A stretch of DNA of 64,000 bases from Kitasatospora sp. SolWspMP-SS2h (GTDB lineage Bacteria > Actinomycetota > Actinomycetes > Streptomycetales > Streptomycetaceae). A model generated the notes under the pieces. The model was not told the origin of the DNA, did not search any database, and saw only the letters and a program-made list of their open reading frames with translations. Below, piece by piece: positions 8,547 through 15,395 of the stretch; the first letter of the stretch is position 1, and each line of letters opens with the position of its first letter. The stretch is taken from positions 62,001-126,000 of the forward strand of contig NZ_QLLT01000010.1 in NCBI RefSeq assembly GCF_003259315.1. The letters run 5' to 3'. The translations under genes were made by a program, and so were the position numbers.

Positions 8547-9607
8547 GCCAGCTCCAGGTCCACCACGATCCGGCAGTTGGCGGCCCCGTCCTGGGTGGCC
8601 AGCACCTCGACCGGGATGGGCGCGCCGGACAGCAGCGCCTCCCAGTCGGGCAGCAGCGCCTCCAGGCGCAGCGGCGAGTCCAGCTCGGCGAAGCGCTCGT
8701 ACCGGGCGTCGACCGCCTGCACCCGGACCTTCCCGGGCGCCAGTCCGATGTGCTCCCGGACGGTGTACAGGGCGAGTTGGCGGGCGCCCTCGATCAGCAC
8801 CATGCCGGGCAGGTGGTCCTGCGGGTGGTCGAACAGGCTCGGGTGGTCGCCGGCGATCCGCAGCGTCGACGTCGCGCCCCGGCCGGTGGCCGTCACGTCC
8901 AGCAGCACCGCGTTCTCCGGCAGCCGCCGGCCGACGAGCGGCGCGGCCACCGGCTCCCCCGCGACCGCGCCGGTGGCGAAGTCCGCGGTGGAGCCCATCG
9001 GGCGGCCCTCCCGGCCGCGCAGCCGCAGTTCCTGGTACTCCCCCGCCGCCTTGAAGCGCAGGCCGACCGTGGCCCGGCCGGCGTCCTGGACCGCGCCGGA
9101 GCCGTCGGCCACCGCCAGCGTGAGGACGTAGTCGACGCCGGTGGTGCGGCCGTCGCGCTCCCGGACCCGTTCCGGGTCGAGCCGGAGCAGCAGGGTGGTC
9201 GGCCTGGTGCCGCGGGCGAGCAGCTCGGGCCGGGTGATCCGCAGGTCCTGGTGGGTCAGGATGAACTTGTCGGTCCGGGGCACCCCGTGCTGGAGGTGCG
9301 AGGCGGCCAGGGCGGCCTGGCGGCAGACCTCCATCAGCAGCACCGGATCGTGACAGGCGGGCGCCAGCGAGTGGTCCCCCCAGTAGGCGTGCGATCTCGG
9401 CAGCTGGGCCGAGGCCAGGGTGCCGCCGCGCGGGTCGGGGACCATCGCGGTGACGAAGACCTCGCTGAGCGCACTGCGGTGCACCAGGGCGCGGTCGATG
9501 GTGCTGTCGGTGCGCGGCAGGGCCGTGCCGGCCGGCGGCAGCACCGTGGAGATCCGTGTCGACACGGAAGCGGACGCCTCTTGGCGAGACGGGGCGGTGG
9601 ACGGCAT
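8537..9607 (-). CDS. AfsA/ScbA-family hotdog protein (gamma-butyrolactone-type condensing enzyme)
   Basis: A 356-residue protein with two tandem AfsA hotdog repeats. The first spans RALVHRSALSEVFVTAMV to HDPVLLMEVCRQAALAASH (about 55-125). The second spans LVGRRLPENAVLLDV to HPSLFDHPQDHLPGMVLIEGARQ (about 225-300). The VHR element, paired (D/H)xxxDHxPGM and MEVCRQA/IEGARQ helices are the family signature. AfsA enzymes transfer a beta-ketoacyl chain to dihydroxyacetone phosphate, the committed step of A-factor-type hormones. It is longer than AfsA (about 300 aa) because of a Ser/Thr-rich N-terminus, so the true start could be internal. ATG 9607 follows AAGGAAGG. An 11-bp perfect direct repeat lies just upstream. 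Its stop overlaps the HAD phosphatase start. No gamma-butyrolactone receptor (TetR) gene is visible. Confidence 0.92.
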   Translation of the reverse strand: MPSTAPSRQEASASVSTRISTVLPPAGTALPRTDSTIDRALVHRSALSEVFVTAMVPDPRGGTLASAQLPRSHAYWGDHSLAPACHDPVLLMEVCRQAALAASHLQHGVPRTDKFILTHQDLRITRPELLARGTRPTTLLLRLDPERVRERDGRTTGVDYVLTLAVADGSGAVQDAGRATVGLRFKAAGEYQELRLRGREGRPMGSTADFATGAVAGEPVAAPLVGRRLPENAVLLDVTATGRGATSTLRIAGDHPSLFDHPQDHLPGMVLIEGARQLALYTVREHIGLAPGKVRVQAVDARYERFAELDSPLRLEALLPDWEALLSGAPIPVEVLATQDGAANCRIVVDLELACR

Positions 9608-9625
9608 GACTGGGACACCTTCCTT

Positions 9626-9647
9626 GAAGAGGGATCGAAGAGGGATC
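9626..9647. repeat. perfect 11-bp direct repeat (2 copies) before the AfsA-like gene
   Basis: GAAGAGGGATC occurs twice head-to-tail with no spacer. It lies about 20 bp upstream of the AfsA-like ATG and immediately upstream of its AAGGAAGG ribosome-binding site. It could be an operator half-site array or part of the 5' leader. Confidence 0.6.
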
Positions 9648-10100
9648 ACCGAGGCTCCGGAACGACCGGCCCCCGCGTGCCGGGCACGGCGACGACGGGG
9701 CTCACCGCGGGAAGCCGCGGGATCGTCCGGCACCGGACCGGGCACGACGGCGTGCCGGACGGCTCCGGTGGGGTCAGGACGTACGGGGGGCGTCCCCTCC
9801 GGCGTGCCGCACTGCACGCGGGGTCCACGAGGACGCGAGGAGGGGAGCGAAGGGGTCGGCTCGGTGGCCGACGGCTCGGCCCGGGCGAGCGGCGTCGCTG
9901 CCGCACCGGGAGGAGGGGACCTGGCTGTGCTGCGGACCCGGCCCGTCGGGAACCGGACGGGAGCGCCGGAGACCGGACGCGGGGTCGGGAGAACGGGTCA
10001 GGGGAACGGGTCGGGAGGTCTGATCGGGGCGCTGTGCCTGGACGCTGGATCGGAACGCGGGGTCGGGACGCCGGCTCGGGACGCCGGGCCGGGTCGGGAC

Positions 10101-10124
10101 GTCGGGGTGTCGGGGTGTCGGGGT
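10101..10124. repeat. GTCGGGGT octamer, three perfect tandem copies
   Basis: Copies at 10101-10108, 10109-10116 and 10117-10124 run directly into the stop codon of the minus-strand KAS III-like gene (10126-10128). The period is not a multiple of three, so expansion would not disturb the reading frame because it lies 3' of the stop. Confidence 0.75.
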
Positions 10125-10125
10125 G

Positions 10126-11163
10126 TCAGAGGGCCTGGACGACCAGGGCGGTCCAGGTGAAGCCCGCACCGGCGGAGATGACCAGCAGGTGGCCGCCGGG
10201 TGGAACGAGGCCCCGGGCGTCGGCCTCCGCCAGCGAGGCGGCGGCGTCACCGGCGCCGAGGTGGCCGGTGTCCGGGCCGAAGTCCAGCACCTCGCCCTCG
10301 ACCAGCCCCGCCAGGGCGGGTAGGTACGCGCTCTCCAGGACCGAGCGGCCCAGGCGCGGCAGGGCCACCGGCAGGGTGGCGTTCGGGCCCAGCCGGGCCT
10401 GCTCCAGCGCGCCGGTCACCGCACGGCGCAGCGAGCGGTCGACCGTCTCTGCGAACACCTCCTTGCCCGCCCGGACCAGGAACGCCTTCTTGGTGCGCCG
10501 CACGTCGAGCGCCGCACCGTGCTGCCGCGGGGCCGCGGAGAAGGCGTCGTCCCCCCGGTGCATCAGCTCCAGTTCGGGCGCGGCGACGGTCGCCAGGCCC
10601 GCGACCCGGTAGCGGGCGTGCTCCCGGGTGAGCAGCAGGGCGGTGCCTCCGTCGCCGTACGCCACACCGTAGTCGGCGCGCCAGCGCTCGAACCCGGGGG
10701 CGGGGAAGCTGTCCGCCGTGGTCACCAGGGCGGCTTCCACCCCGGGGTCGGCCGCCATCCGGTCGAGCGCGATCCGCAGGGCGGCCGCGCCGCCGTTGCA
10801 CATCTGCTGCACGCCGACCGGCTCGGCATTGCGCGCCCCCAGCGAGGAGGCCACGTAGTGCGCCGGGGACCAGAAGTCGTGGCCCTGGTGGTGGATCCAG
10901 GCGTGCGCGACCAGGCCCAGCCGGTCGGCCGTCAGCCCCGCGCGCTCCAGCGCCGTCCGCCCCGCCTCGACGGCGAGGTCCGGTGCCGCGCGCCGGTCGT
11001 CCACCGGCAGCCGGCGGTAGCCGTCCCGCCGCACCTCGTCGGCGTCGGCCCGACCGGCCAGCACAGCGGCGCCCGATGTGTCGTGCCGGGGTGGGAGATG
11101 CAGAACAGCAGAACGTATTCCGCTTCTGCTCTCACCACCGCCTTTTACCTCCCGGAAATACAT
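10126..11163 (-). CDS. KAS III-like condensing enzyme or acyltransferase, atypical active site
   Basis: A 345-residue thiolase-fold protein of the ketoacyl-ACP synthase III superfamily. The nucleophile Cys is in VGVQQMCNGGAAALRIAL (about 120), followed by the KAS III-like DSFPAPGFERW and YGDGGTALLL strands. The second half departs from FabH: the PHQAN His motif is replaced by ALPRLGRS, and the Asn motif by DTGHLGAGDAAASL, so the usual Cys-His-Asn triad is not intact. This divergent arrangement, including GHLGAGD, is typical of secondary-metabolite KAS III homologues that act as acyltransferases or unusual ketosynthases (CerJ/DpsC-like behaviour is known in the superfamily). It is the first gene of the leftward run and is divergent from the MarR gene. 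The ATG follows GGGGGGAAGCC. Confidence 0.85.
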   Translation of the reverse strand: MYFREVKGGGESRSGIRSAVLHLPPRHDTSGAAVLAGRADADEVRRDGYRRLPVDDRRAAPDLAVEAGRTALERAGLTADRLGLVAHAWIHHQGHDFWSPAHYVASSLGARNAEPVGVQQMCNGGAAALRIALDRMAADPGVEAALVTTADSFPAPGFERWRADYGVAYGDGGTALLLTREHARYRVAGLATVAAPELELMHRGDDAFSAAPRQHGAALDVRRTKKAFLVRAGKEVFAETVDRSLRRAVTGALEQARLGPNATLPVALPRLGRSVLESAYLPALAGLVEGEVLDFGPDTGHLGAGDAAASLAEADARGLVPPGGHLLVISAGAGFTWTALVVQAL

Positions 11164-11221
11164 GGCTTCCCCCCGTGTGACCTGCCGCCGCTCTCCGGCG
11201 GTGGCTGAAAGCTATCATGAC

Positions 11222-11232
11222 CTTGATTCAAG
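11222..11232. promoter_or_regulatory. perfect palindrome CTTGATTCAAG, candidate MarR operator
   Basis: CTTGA-T-TCAAG is a perfect 5-1-5 inverted repeat in an AT-rich stretch between the divergent KAS III-like gene and the MarR gene. MarR proteins commonly bind short palindromes in such divergent spacers and repress both sides. The left half CCTTGATT recurs at 6457-6464 before the exporter. Confidence 0.6.
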
Positions 11233-11283
11233 TGTCATTAGATTTTTTCTCCCCTGACCCTGACACAAGACAAGGTAAGGAGC

Positions 11284-11312
11284 TTCACCCGACGCATCCG
11301 AACCGGTAGCCT
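11284..11312 (+). promoter_or_regulatory. possible promoter of the MarR gene
   Basis: TTCACC (11284-11289) and TAGCCT (11307-11312) are separated by 17 nt, a fair match to the streptomycete vegetative consensus TTGACn-N17-TAnnnT. The palindrome at 11222-11232 lies about 50 bp upstream. Confidence 0.3.
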
Positions 11313-11392
11313 GGAGCAACCAATGGGCCGCCGACGTCCGAACCGTGCACGGATGTCCGAACTGCGCACCGGGGTCCCACCAAGGAGGAAAG

Positions 11393-11848
11393 ATGCCGAC
11401 GACGGAGTCGGAGCTGCCGTTCGACCAGCGGCTCGGCAGTCTCATCAAGCAGGCCGAACAGGCCCTGATCGCCGAGAAGAACCGGGTGCTGCGCCCCTTC
11501 GGCCTGACGGTCCCCCAGTACTCGGCCCTGCTCCTCCTGGCGGAGAACCCGAACATCTCGGGCGCCCGGCTGGCCCGCATCTGCGGCGTGACCGCGCAGG
11601 CCATGAACGGGGTCATCTCGCTGCTCGACCAGCGCAAGCTGATCAGCCGGACCAACTCGCCCGACCACGCCAAGGTCCTCCTGCTCCGCCTCACCCGGGC
11701 CGGCACGGCCCTGCTCCGCAAGGCGGACCGCGAAGCCGTAGCCGTGGAGCGCCGTCTGATGCACTCCTTCGACGACCAGGACCTGGCCGCCTTCCGCAAG
11801 CAGCTCACCATCGCCATCGAGGTCCTGTCGGAGCACGCCGACTCCTGA
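11393..11848 (+). CDS. MarR family transcriptional regulator
   Basis: A 151-residue winged-helix regulator. The dimer helix FDQRLGSLIKQAEQALIAEKNRVL is followed by TVPQYSALLLLAENPNISGARLARI. The recognition helix is VTAQAMNGVISLLDQR and the wing is ISRTNSPDHAKVLLLRLTRAG, all in the standard MarR order. The ATG sits 4 nt after a perfect AAGGAGG. It is transcribed away from the KAS III-like, AfsA-like and exporter genes, and a palindrome lies between them. This is the usual arrangement for a repressor that responds to a small aromatic or lipophilic ligand, possibly the cluster product. The ligand is not deducible from sequence. Confidence 0.93.
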   Translation: MPTTESELPFDQRLGSLIKQAEQALIAEKNRVLRPFGLTVPQYSALLLLAENPNISGARLARICGVTAQAMNGVISLLDQRKLISRTNSPDHAKVLLLRLTRAGTALLRKADREAVAVERRLMHSFDDQDLAAFRKQLTIAIEVLSEHADS

Positions 11849-11958
11849 GCCCGCCCCGGCTCCCGGCCCCGCCCCGGACCGCGATCCTCGCCCCGGCCCC
11901 ACTCCGGTTGCATATCAAGGCAGTTGACGCGCCGTCACCCCGGTCGGGGCGCGCGGGT

Positions 11959-12591
11959 TCAGGCGGTCGCCGTCACGCCCGCCACGGCCAGCAGCAGCAC
12001 CGCCGAGACCGCGGACAGGCGCCGCGCCGCCGCCGGGGTGGCGCCGAACCGGCCGCCGAGGCGGGCGGCGGCCAGGGCGACCGCCGAGTAGACGGCCGCA
12101 CAGCACAGGACGTTGACCGCGCCGAGCGCCGCGACCTGCCCGCCGACCGGCAGCCCACCGTCCGGGGTGACGAACTGCGGGACCAGCGACAGGTAGAGCA
12201 GCAGGCCCTTCGGGTTGAGCAGCGCGGTCAGCAGCGACTGCCGCAGCACCGTCCGGGCGGGCTGCGGACCGGCCGCGGCCAGGGCCCGGGCGCCGCCGCC
12301 GTCCCGGCGCAGGGCCAGCAGCATCCCGGCGGCGAGGAGCACCAGGTAGCCGGCCCCCGCCAGGCGCAGGGCGGGCAGCAGCGCGGGGACGGCCCGCAGT
12401 GCGGCGGCCAGCCCGGCGGCGGAGAGCAGGGTGTGCACGGCGTAGCCCGCGCAGACGCCGGTGACGGCGGTGAGCGCGGCGCGGCGGCCCTGGCCGAGGC
12501 CGCGGGCGGCGATGTACAGCCAGTCGGGGCCGGGCGTGCAGACCAGCAGCACGTCGACGCCGAGGAAGAGCAGCAGGGCGTGCGGGTCCAT
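11959..12591 (-). CDS. LysE/RhtB family amino-acid exporter
   Basis: A 210-residue membrane protein with six hydrophobic segments and the LysE-type motif VCTPGPDWLYIAARGLGQGRRAALTAVTGVCAG near residues 15-47. A second conserved stretch LLTALLNPKGLLLYLSLVPQFV lies near 125. Family members export lysine, threonine, homoserine lactone-like compounds or other amino acids. It is divergently oriented to an AsnC/Lrp regulator 134 nt away, the classic LysE/regulator pairing, so that regulator probably senses the exported amino acid. The start was chosen at ATG 12591 just after GAAGGTGCCC; the longer frame upstream lacks a membrane-protein beginning. Confidence 0.9.
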   Translation of the reverse strand: MDPHALLLFLGVDVLLVCTPGPDWLYIAARGLGQGRRAALTAVTGVCAGYAVHTLLSAAGLAAALRAVPALLPALRLAGAGYLVLLAAGMLLALRRDGGGARALAAAGPQPARTVLRQSLLTALLNPKGLLLYLSLVPQFVTPDGGLPVGGQVAALGAVNVLCCAAVYSAVALAAARLGGRFGATPAAARRLSAVSAVLLLAVAGVTATA

Positions 12592-12725
12592 GGGCACCTT
12601 CGGGAGGGCGTTCGGGGGAGCATCGGGAGGGGAAAATCTCAGCACCCGGACGCTAGCCGTCCACCGTTGGCAGCCGATGTCCCGTTTTCGCTGGTCACCG
12701 CCCTGCTCTGGCAGAATGTTGCGCC

Positions 12726-13181
12726 ATGGACCGCCTCGACCGCAGAATCCTCCACGAGCTCCAGCAGGACGGCCGGATCAGCAACGCCGACCTGGCCGAT
12801 CGGGTCGGCCTGACCCCGTCCCCGTGCCTGCGCCGGGTGCGCCACCTGGAGCGGCAGGGCGTGATCCGCGGCTACCGCGCCCGGCTCGACCCGACCGCCG
12901 TCGGACGCGGCTTCCAGCCCTTCGTCACGGTGGTGATGCGGCACGAGGACCGGGCCACCGTCGCCGAGTTCGAGCGCCGGGTGGCCGAGCTGCCGGAGGT
13001 GGTCGAGGCGCACCGCCTGTTCGGCGACCCGGACTACCTGCTGCGGGTCGCGGTGGCCGACCTCGCCGCGTACGAGCGTTTCGTCACCGACGTGCTCTCC
13101 GGGCTGCCGGGCATCGCGCAGGTGCACTCGCACCTGACGATGAAGCAGGTGAAGGCCGACACCGGCATCCCGGTGGCCTGA
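12726..13181 (+). CDS. Lrp/AsnC family transcriptional regulator
   Basis: A 151-residue feast/famine regulator. The N-terminal HTH is MDRLDRRILHELQQDGRIS plus NADLADRVGLTPSPCLRRVRHLE. It is followed by a RAM ligand-binding domain containing FVTVVMRHEDRATVAEFE and GDPDYLLRVAVADLAAYERF. The gene faces away from the LysE exporter. Known LysG/AsnC-type partners activate their exporter when an amino acid accumulates, and that is the likely job here. No clear ribosome-binding site precedes the ATG. A CAGAAT -10-like hexamer ends 7 nt before it, so a leaderless transcript is possible. Confidence 0.92.
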   Translation: MDRLDRRILHELQQDGRISNADLADRVGLTPSPCLRRVRHLERQGVIRGYRARLDPTAVGRGFQPFVTVVMRHEDRATVAEFERRVAELPEVVEAHRLFGDPDYLLRVAVADLAAYERFVTDVLSGLPGIAQVHSHLTMKQVKADTGIPVA

Positions 13182-13260
13182 GCCCCCTCCCCCGGTGGCC
13201 CCCGGTGCCCCGCGCCGCCCTCCCCGCGCCGCCCTCCCCGCACCGTCCTCACCGCACCGC

Positions 13261-13599
13261 TCAGGCCGCGGCCGCGGACTCCCCGGGGACCTGCTCGATC
13301 CGGCGCAGCGAGTGGAAGTGCACCACCGTCGGCGGGTGCTCCAGCTCGCGCAGCTCGCCCTCCGACCAGACCGGCCGGATCCGCCACATCGGCCCGGCGT
13401 ACGCCCGCAGCGCCTCCTCGTCCCGCCAGCGGGTGATCATCTGCACCCGGTGGTCCCCGTCGGCGCGGGCCCGCAGCAGTTCGCCGCCGAGGAAGCCGTC
13501 CCACCGGCCGAGGTCGGGCAGCACGGTCGAGGCGAGCCTGGCGCAGAAGTCCTCGGCCCGGTGCGGAGCGACCTGCGCCTCCCGGATTCGGATGATCAT
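13261..13599 (-). CDS. ABM-type dimeric alpha-beta barrel protein (putative monooxygenase)
   Basis: A 112-residue protein with the antibiotic-biosynthesis-monooxygenase fold. The edge strand is MIIRIREAQVAPHRAEDFCA; a DLGRWDGFLGGELLRARADG turn and VQMITRWRDEEALRAYAG follow, ending in a conserved HFHSLRRI strand. Members include cofactor-free quinone-forming monooxygenases, haem-degrading enzymes and many proteins of unknown role. The ATG at 13599 is preceded by GAGGAGGCCGAG, which decides it over an upstream ATG. It converges with the AsnC gene and diverges from the Cys-rich mini-protein. Nothing local fixes a substrate. Confidence 0.8.
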   Translation of the reverse strand: MIIRIREAQVAPHRAEDFCARLASTVLPDLGRWDGFLGGELLRARADGDHRVQMITRWRDEEALRAYAGPMWRIRPVWSEGELRELEHPPTVVHFHSLRRIEQVPGESAAAA

Positions 13600-13777
13600 C
13601 TCGGCCTCCTCGGCCGGACCCCGGACCCCGCTGCCCATGATCGGACGGACCCCCGCCGTTTCGTTCCGGTTCCTCCGGTTCTCTCCGGTTCTCTCCGTTC
13701 GGACCGCCGCCGATTGCCGCCCGCCCGCCCCGGGCCGAGACTCGGCGGTGGACCCGTACGACGAGAGGAGCCCCGAC

Positions 13778-14035
13778 ATGGCGATCTGCGTGGTGTGCCA
13801 GAACGACTACTGGCTGTCCTTCGAGATCAAGACGATCACCGGCGACACCTACGTCTTCGACAGCTTCGAATGCGCGATGGAGAAGCTCGCCCCCCGCTGC
13901 GAACAGTGCACCGTCCGCATCGTCGGCCACGGCGTCGAAGTCGCCGGCCGCTTCTTCTGCGGCGCCCACTGCGCCCGCGCCAACAGCGTCCTGGGCGCCG
14001 AGGTCCGCGACGCGGTGGGCAGCCGCCCGTCCTGA
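13778..14035 (+). CDS. 85-aa Cys-rich zinc-binding-type protein (prokaryotic metallothionein-like)
   Basis: A small protein with four Cys pairs or singles: CVVCQNDY, DSFECAMEKLAPRCEQC, and VAGRFFCGAHCAR. The CxxC / C...CxxC / CxxxC spacing fits a treble-clef or metallothionein-like zinc site. The conserved FDSFECA and GHGVEVAGRFFC segments are found in a common actinobacterial mini-protein family annotated as metallothionein-like. The ATG follows GAGAGGAGCCCCGAC. It ends just before a 14-bp-stem hairpin that it shares with the convergent P450 gene. Role: probably metal binding or regulation; no direct functional evidence. Confidence 0.8.
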   Translation: MAICVVCQNDYWLSFEIKTITGDTYVFDSFECAMEKLAPRCEQCTVRIVGHGVEVAGRFFCGAHCARANSVLGAEVRDAVGSRPS

Positions 14036-14054
14036 ACCCCGCCACCCGGCCCCC

Positions 14055-14087
14055 GGGGCGGCCACCGCTGTGCGCGGTGGCCGCCCC
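14055..14087. terminator. bidirectional hairpin terminator, 14-bp perfect stem
   Basis: GGGGCGGCCACCGC (14055-14068) pairs with GCGGTGGCCGCCCC (14074-14087) across TGTGC. It lies between the convergent Cys-rich mini-protein (stop 14035) and cytochrome P450 (stop 14097), so it can terminate both. Confidence 0.88.
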
Positions 14088-14096
14088 GCCGTCCGT

Positions 14097-15293
14097 TCAG
14101 AAGGTGAACCCCAGCGAGCGGACCCGCGGGCCGGTCGCGGACGGGACAGTGTCGGGGGCGGTGGTGGCGCGGATCTCCGGGAGGCGGGTGAGCAGTTCGC
14201 GGAGCAGGGCGCGCAGGTGGAGGCGGGCCAGGTGGGCGCCGAGGCAGAAGTGCGGGCCGCCGCCGAAGGCGAGGTGGGGGTTGGGCGAGCGGGTGATGTC
14301 GAAGGCGTCGGGAGCGGGGAAGACCGACTCGTCGCGGTTGGCGGAGCCGTAGCAGAGGAGCACCCTGTCGCCCGCGGCCAGCCGGAGGCCGGCGAGGCGG
14401 TGGTCGACGGCGACGGTGCGGCGCAGCCGGTCGACCGGGGTGGCGCAGCGCAGGACCTCCTCGACCGCGCCGCCCAGGTGGGCGTCGAGGTCGCCGAGCA
14501 GCAGGGCCCGCTGGGCGGGGTGGACGGTCAGCAGGTGCAGGCCGCGGGCGAGCGCGTCGCGGGTGGCCCGGACGCCGAGGTCCAGCAGCAGCGTGCAGAA
14601 CGCGGTGAGTTCGCGGACGTCCAGCCCGCGGCCGTCCGGGCCGGGGGCGACCAGGGCGGAGATCAGGTCGTCGGCCGGTCGGCGGCGGCGTTCGCGGGCC
14701 GGGGCGGCCACCGCCCGCCGGACCGCCAGCCGGAGCGCCGACCCGGCCCGGGCGGTGTCGTCGCGGTCCGACCGGTCCGCGGCCCGGCGCAGGCGCTCCG
14801 GCGGGAGGCCCAGCATCGAGCAGAGCACCCGGTACGGGAGTTCGGCCGCGACGGCGGCGACGAAGTCGGTCGGGCGCTCCCGCTCCAGCCGGTCGACCAG
14901 CTCGGCGGCGGTGGCCCGGACGTCCTGCTCGACCGCGGCCAGCAGCCGGGGCGTGAACGCCCGACCGACCGTCCAGCGCAGGTCGGCGTGCCGGGGGTCG
15001 TCCAGGTCGAGCAGCGAGCCGCCGAACAGCGCCCGCGCCCACCGGCCCGGCTCCGGCCCGCCCGCCCCCGGCCCGGACAGGTACACCTCCGGCGCGCGGC
15101 CGGCCGCCGTCACCTCGGCGTGCCGGACCAGCGCCCAGCAGCGCCGCCCCGTCGCCCGGTCGGTGAACCCGACCGGGCCGGGACGCTCGCGCAGCCGGGC
15201 GAACGCCGCGGCCCGGGCCTCCTCGGGGAGCCGCCAGAACGCGGGGTCGCCGAGATCGATGCCGCGCGGGGCGGCGTGCACGGTGACGGCCAT
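14097..15293 (-). CDS. cytochrome P450 (actinobacterial CYP)
   Basis: A 398-residue soluble class I P450. The haem-binding loop HLAFGGGPHFCLGAHLAR (about 335-352) has the axial Cys. The ExxR pair is in GAVEEVLRCATPVDRLRR (about 270). The K-helix/meander order is normal. The I-helix reads FCTLLLDLGVRATRDAL: the usual A/G-G-x-(D/E)-T proton-relay segment is altered, with Val-Arg where an acidic residue normally precedes Thr, which may indicate unusual chemistry. It would hydroxylate or epoxidise a substrate with help from ferredoxin and ferredoxin reductase, neither of which is encoded nearby. The start is uncertain: ATG 15293 has no ribosome-binding site, and a TTG at 15329 is in frame. It appears monocistronic. 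Confidence 0.9.
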   Translation of the reverse strand: MAVTVHAAPRGIDLGDPAFWRLPEEARAAAFARLRERPGPVGFTDRATGRRCWALVRHAEVTAAGRAPEVYLSGPGAGGPEPGRWARALFGGSLLDLDDPRHADLRWTVGRAFTPRLLAAVEQDVRATAAELVDRLERERPTDFVAAVAAELPYRVLCSMLGLPPERLRRAADRSDRDDTARAGSALRLAVRRAVAAPARERRRRPADDLISALVAPGPDGRGLDVRELTAFCTLLLDLGVRATRDALARGLHLLTVHPAQRALLLGDLDAHLGGAVEEVLRCATPVDRLRRTVAVDHRLAGLRLAAGDRVLLCYGSANRDESVFPAPDAFDITRSPNPHLAFGGGPHFCLGAHLARLHLRALLRELLTRLPEIRATTAPDTVPSATGPRVRSLGFTF

Positions 15294-15395
15294 GGGGACG
15301 TTATCGCGCAACCGGTGACGCTGAGTCAAATCACCGTGACACGTGGCGACCGTCCCGACCGCGGCGATCGCCCCGGCCGACCCGACCGTCCGCCG

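Larger units (their letters stand above)
9608..10125. other. 518-nt gene-free gap with repeats, upstream of the AfsA-like gene
   Basis: I see no convincing gene here; open frames on both strands lack recognisable protein features. Next to the AfsA-like gene is a perfect 11-bp tandem direct repeat GAAGAGGGATC at 9626-9636 and 9637-9647, placed where an operator or promoter element would act. The distal half (about 9985-10125) is a degenerate family of GGTCGGGA(A/C)C-like words, ending in three perfect GTCGGGGT octamers at 10101-10124 that abut the KAS III-like stop codon. The size and repeat content suggest a regulatory region separating two transcription units, or slippage-driven expansion. 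Confidence 0.5.

Noticed and set aside
9420..10160. Plus-strand open frame in the gap between the KAS III-like and AfsA-like genes
   Set aside because: It overlaps the AfsA coding region, is Arg/Gly-rich and contains the tandem repeats; no homology features.
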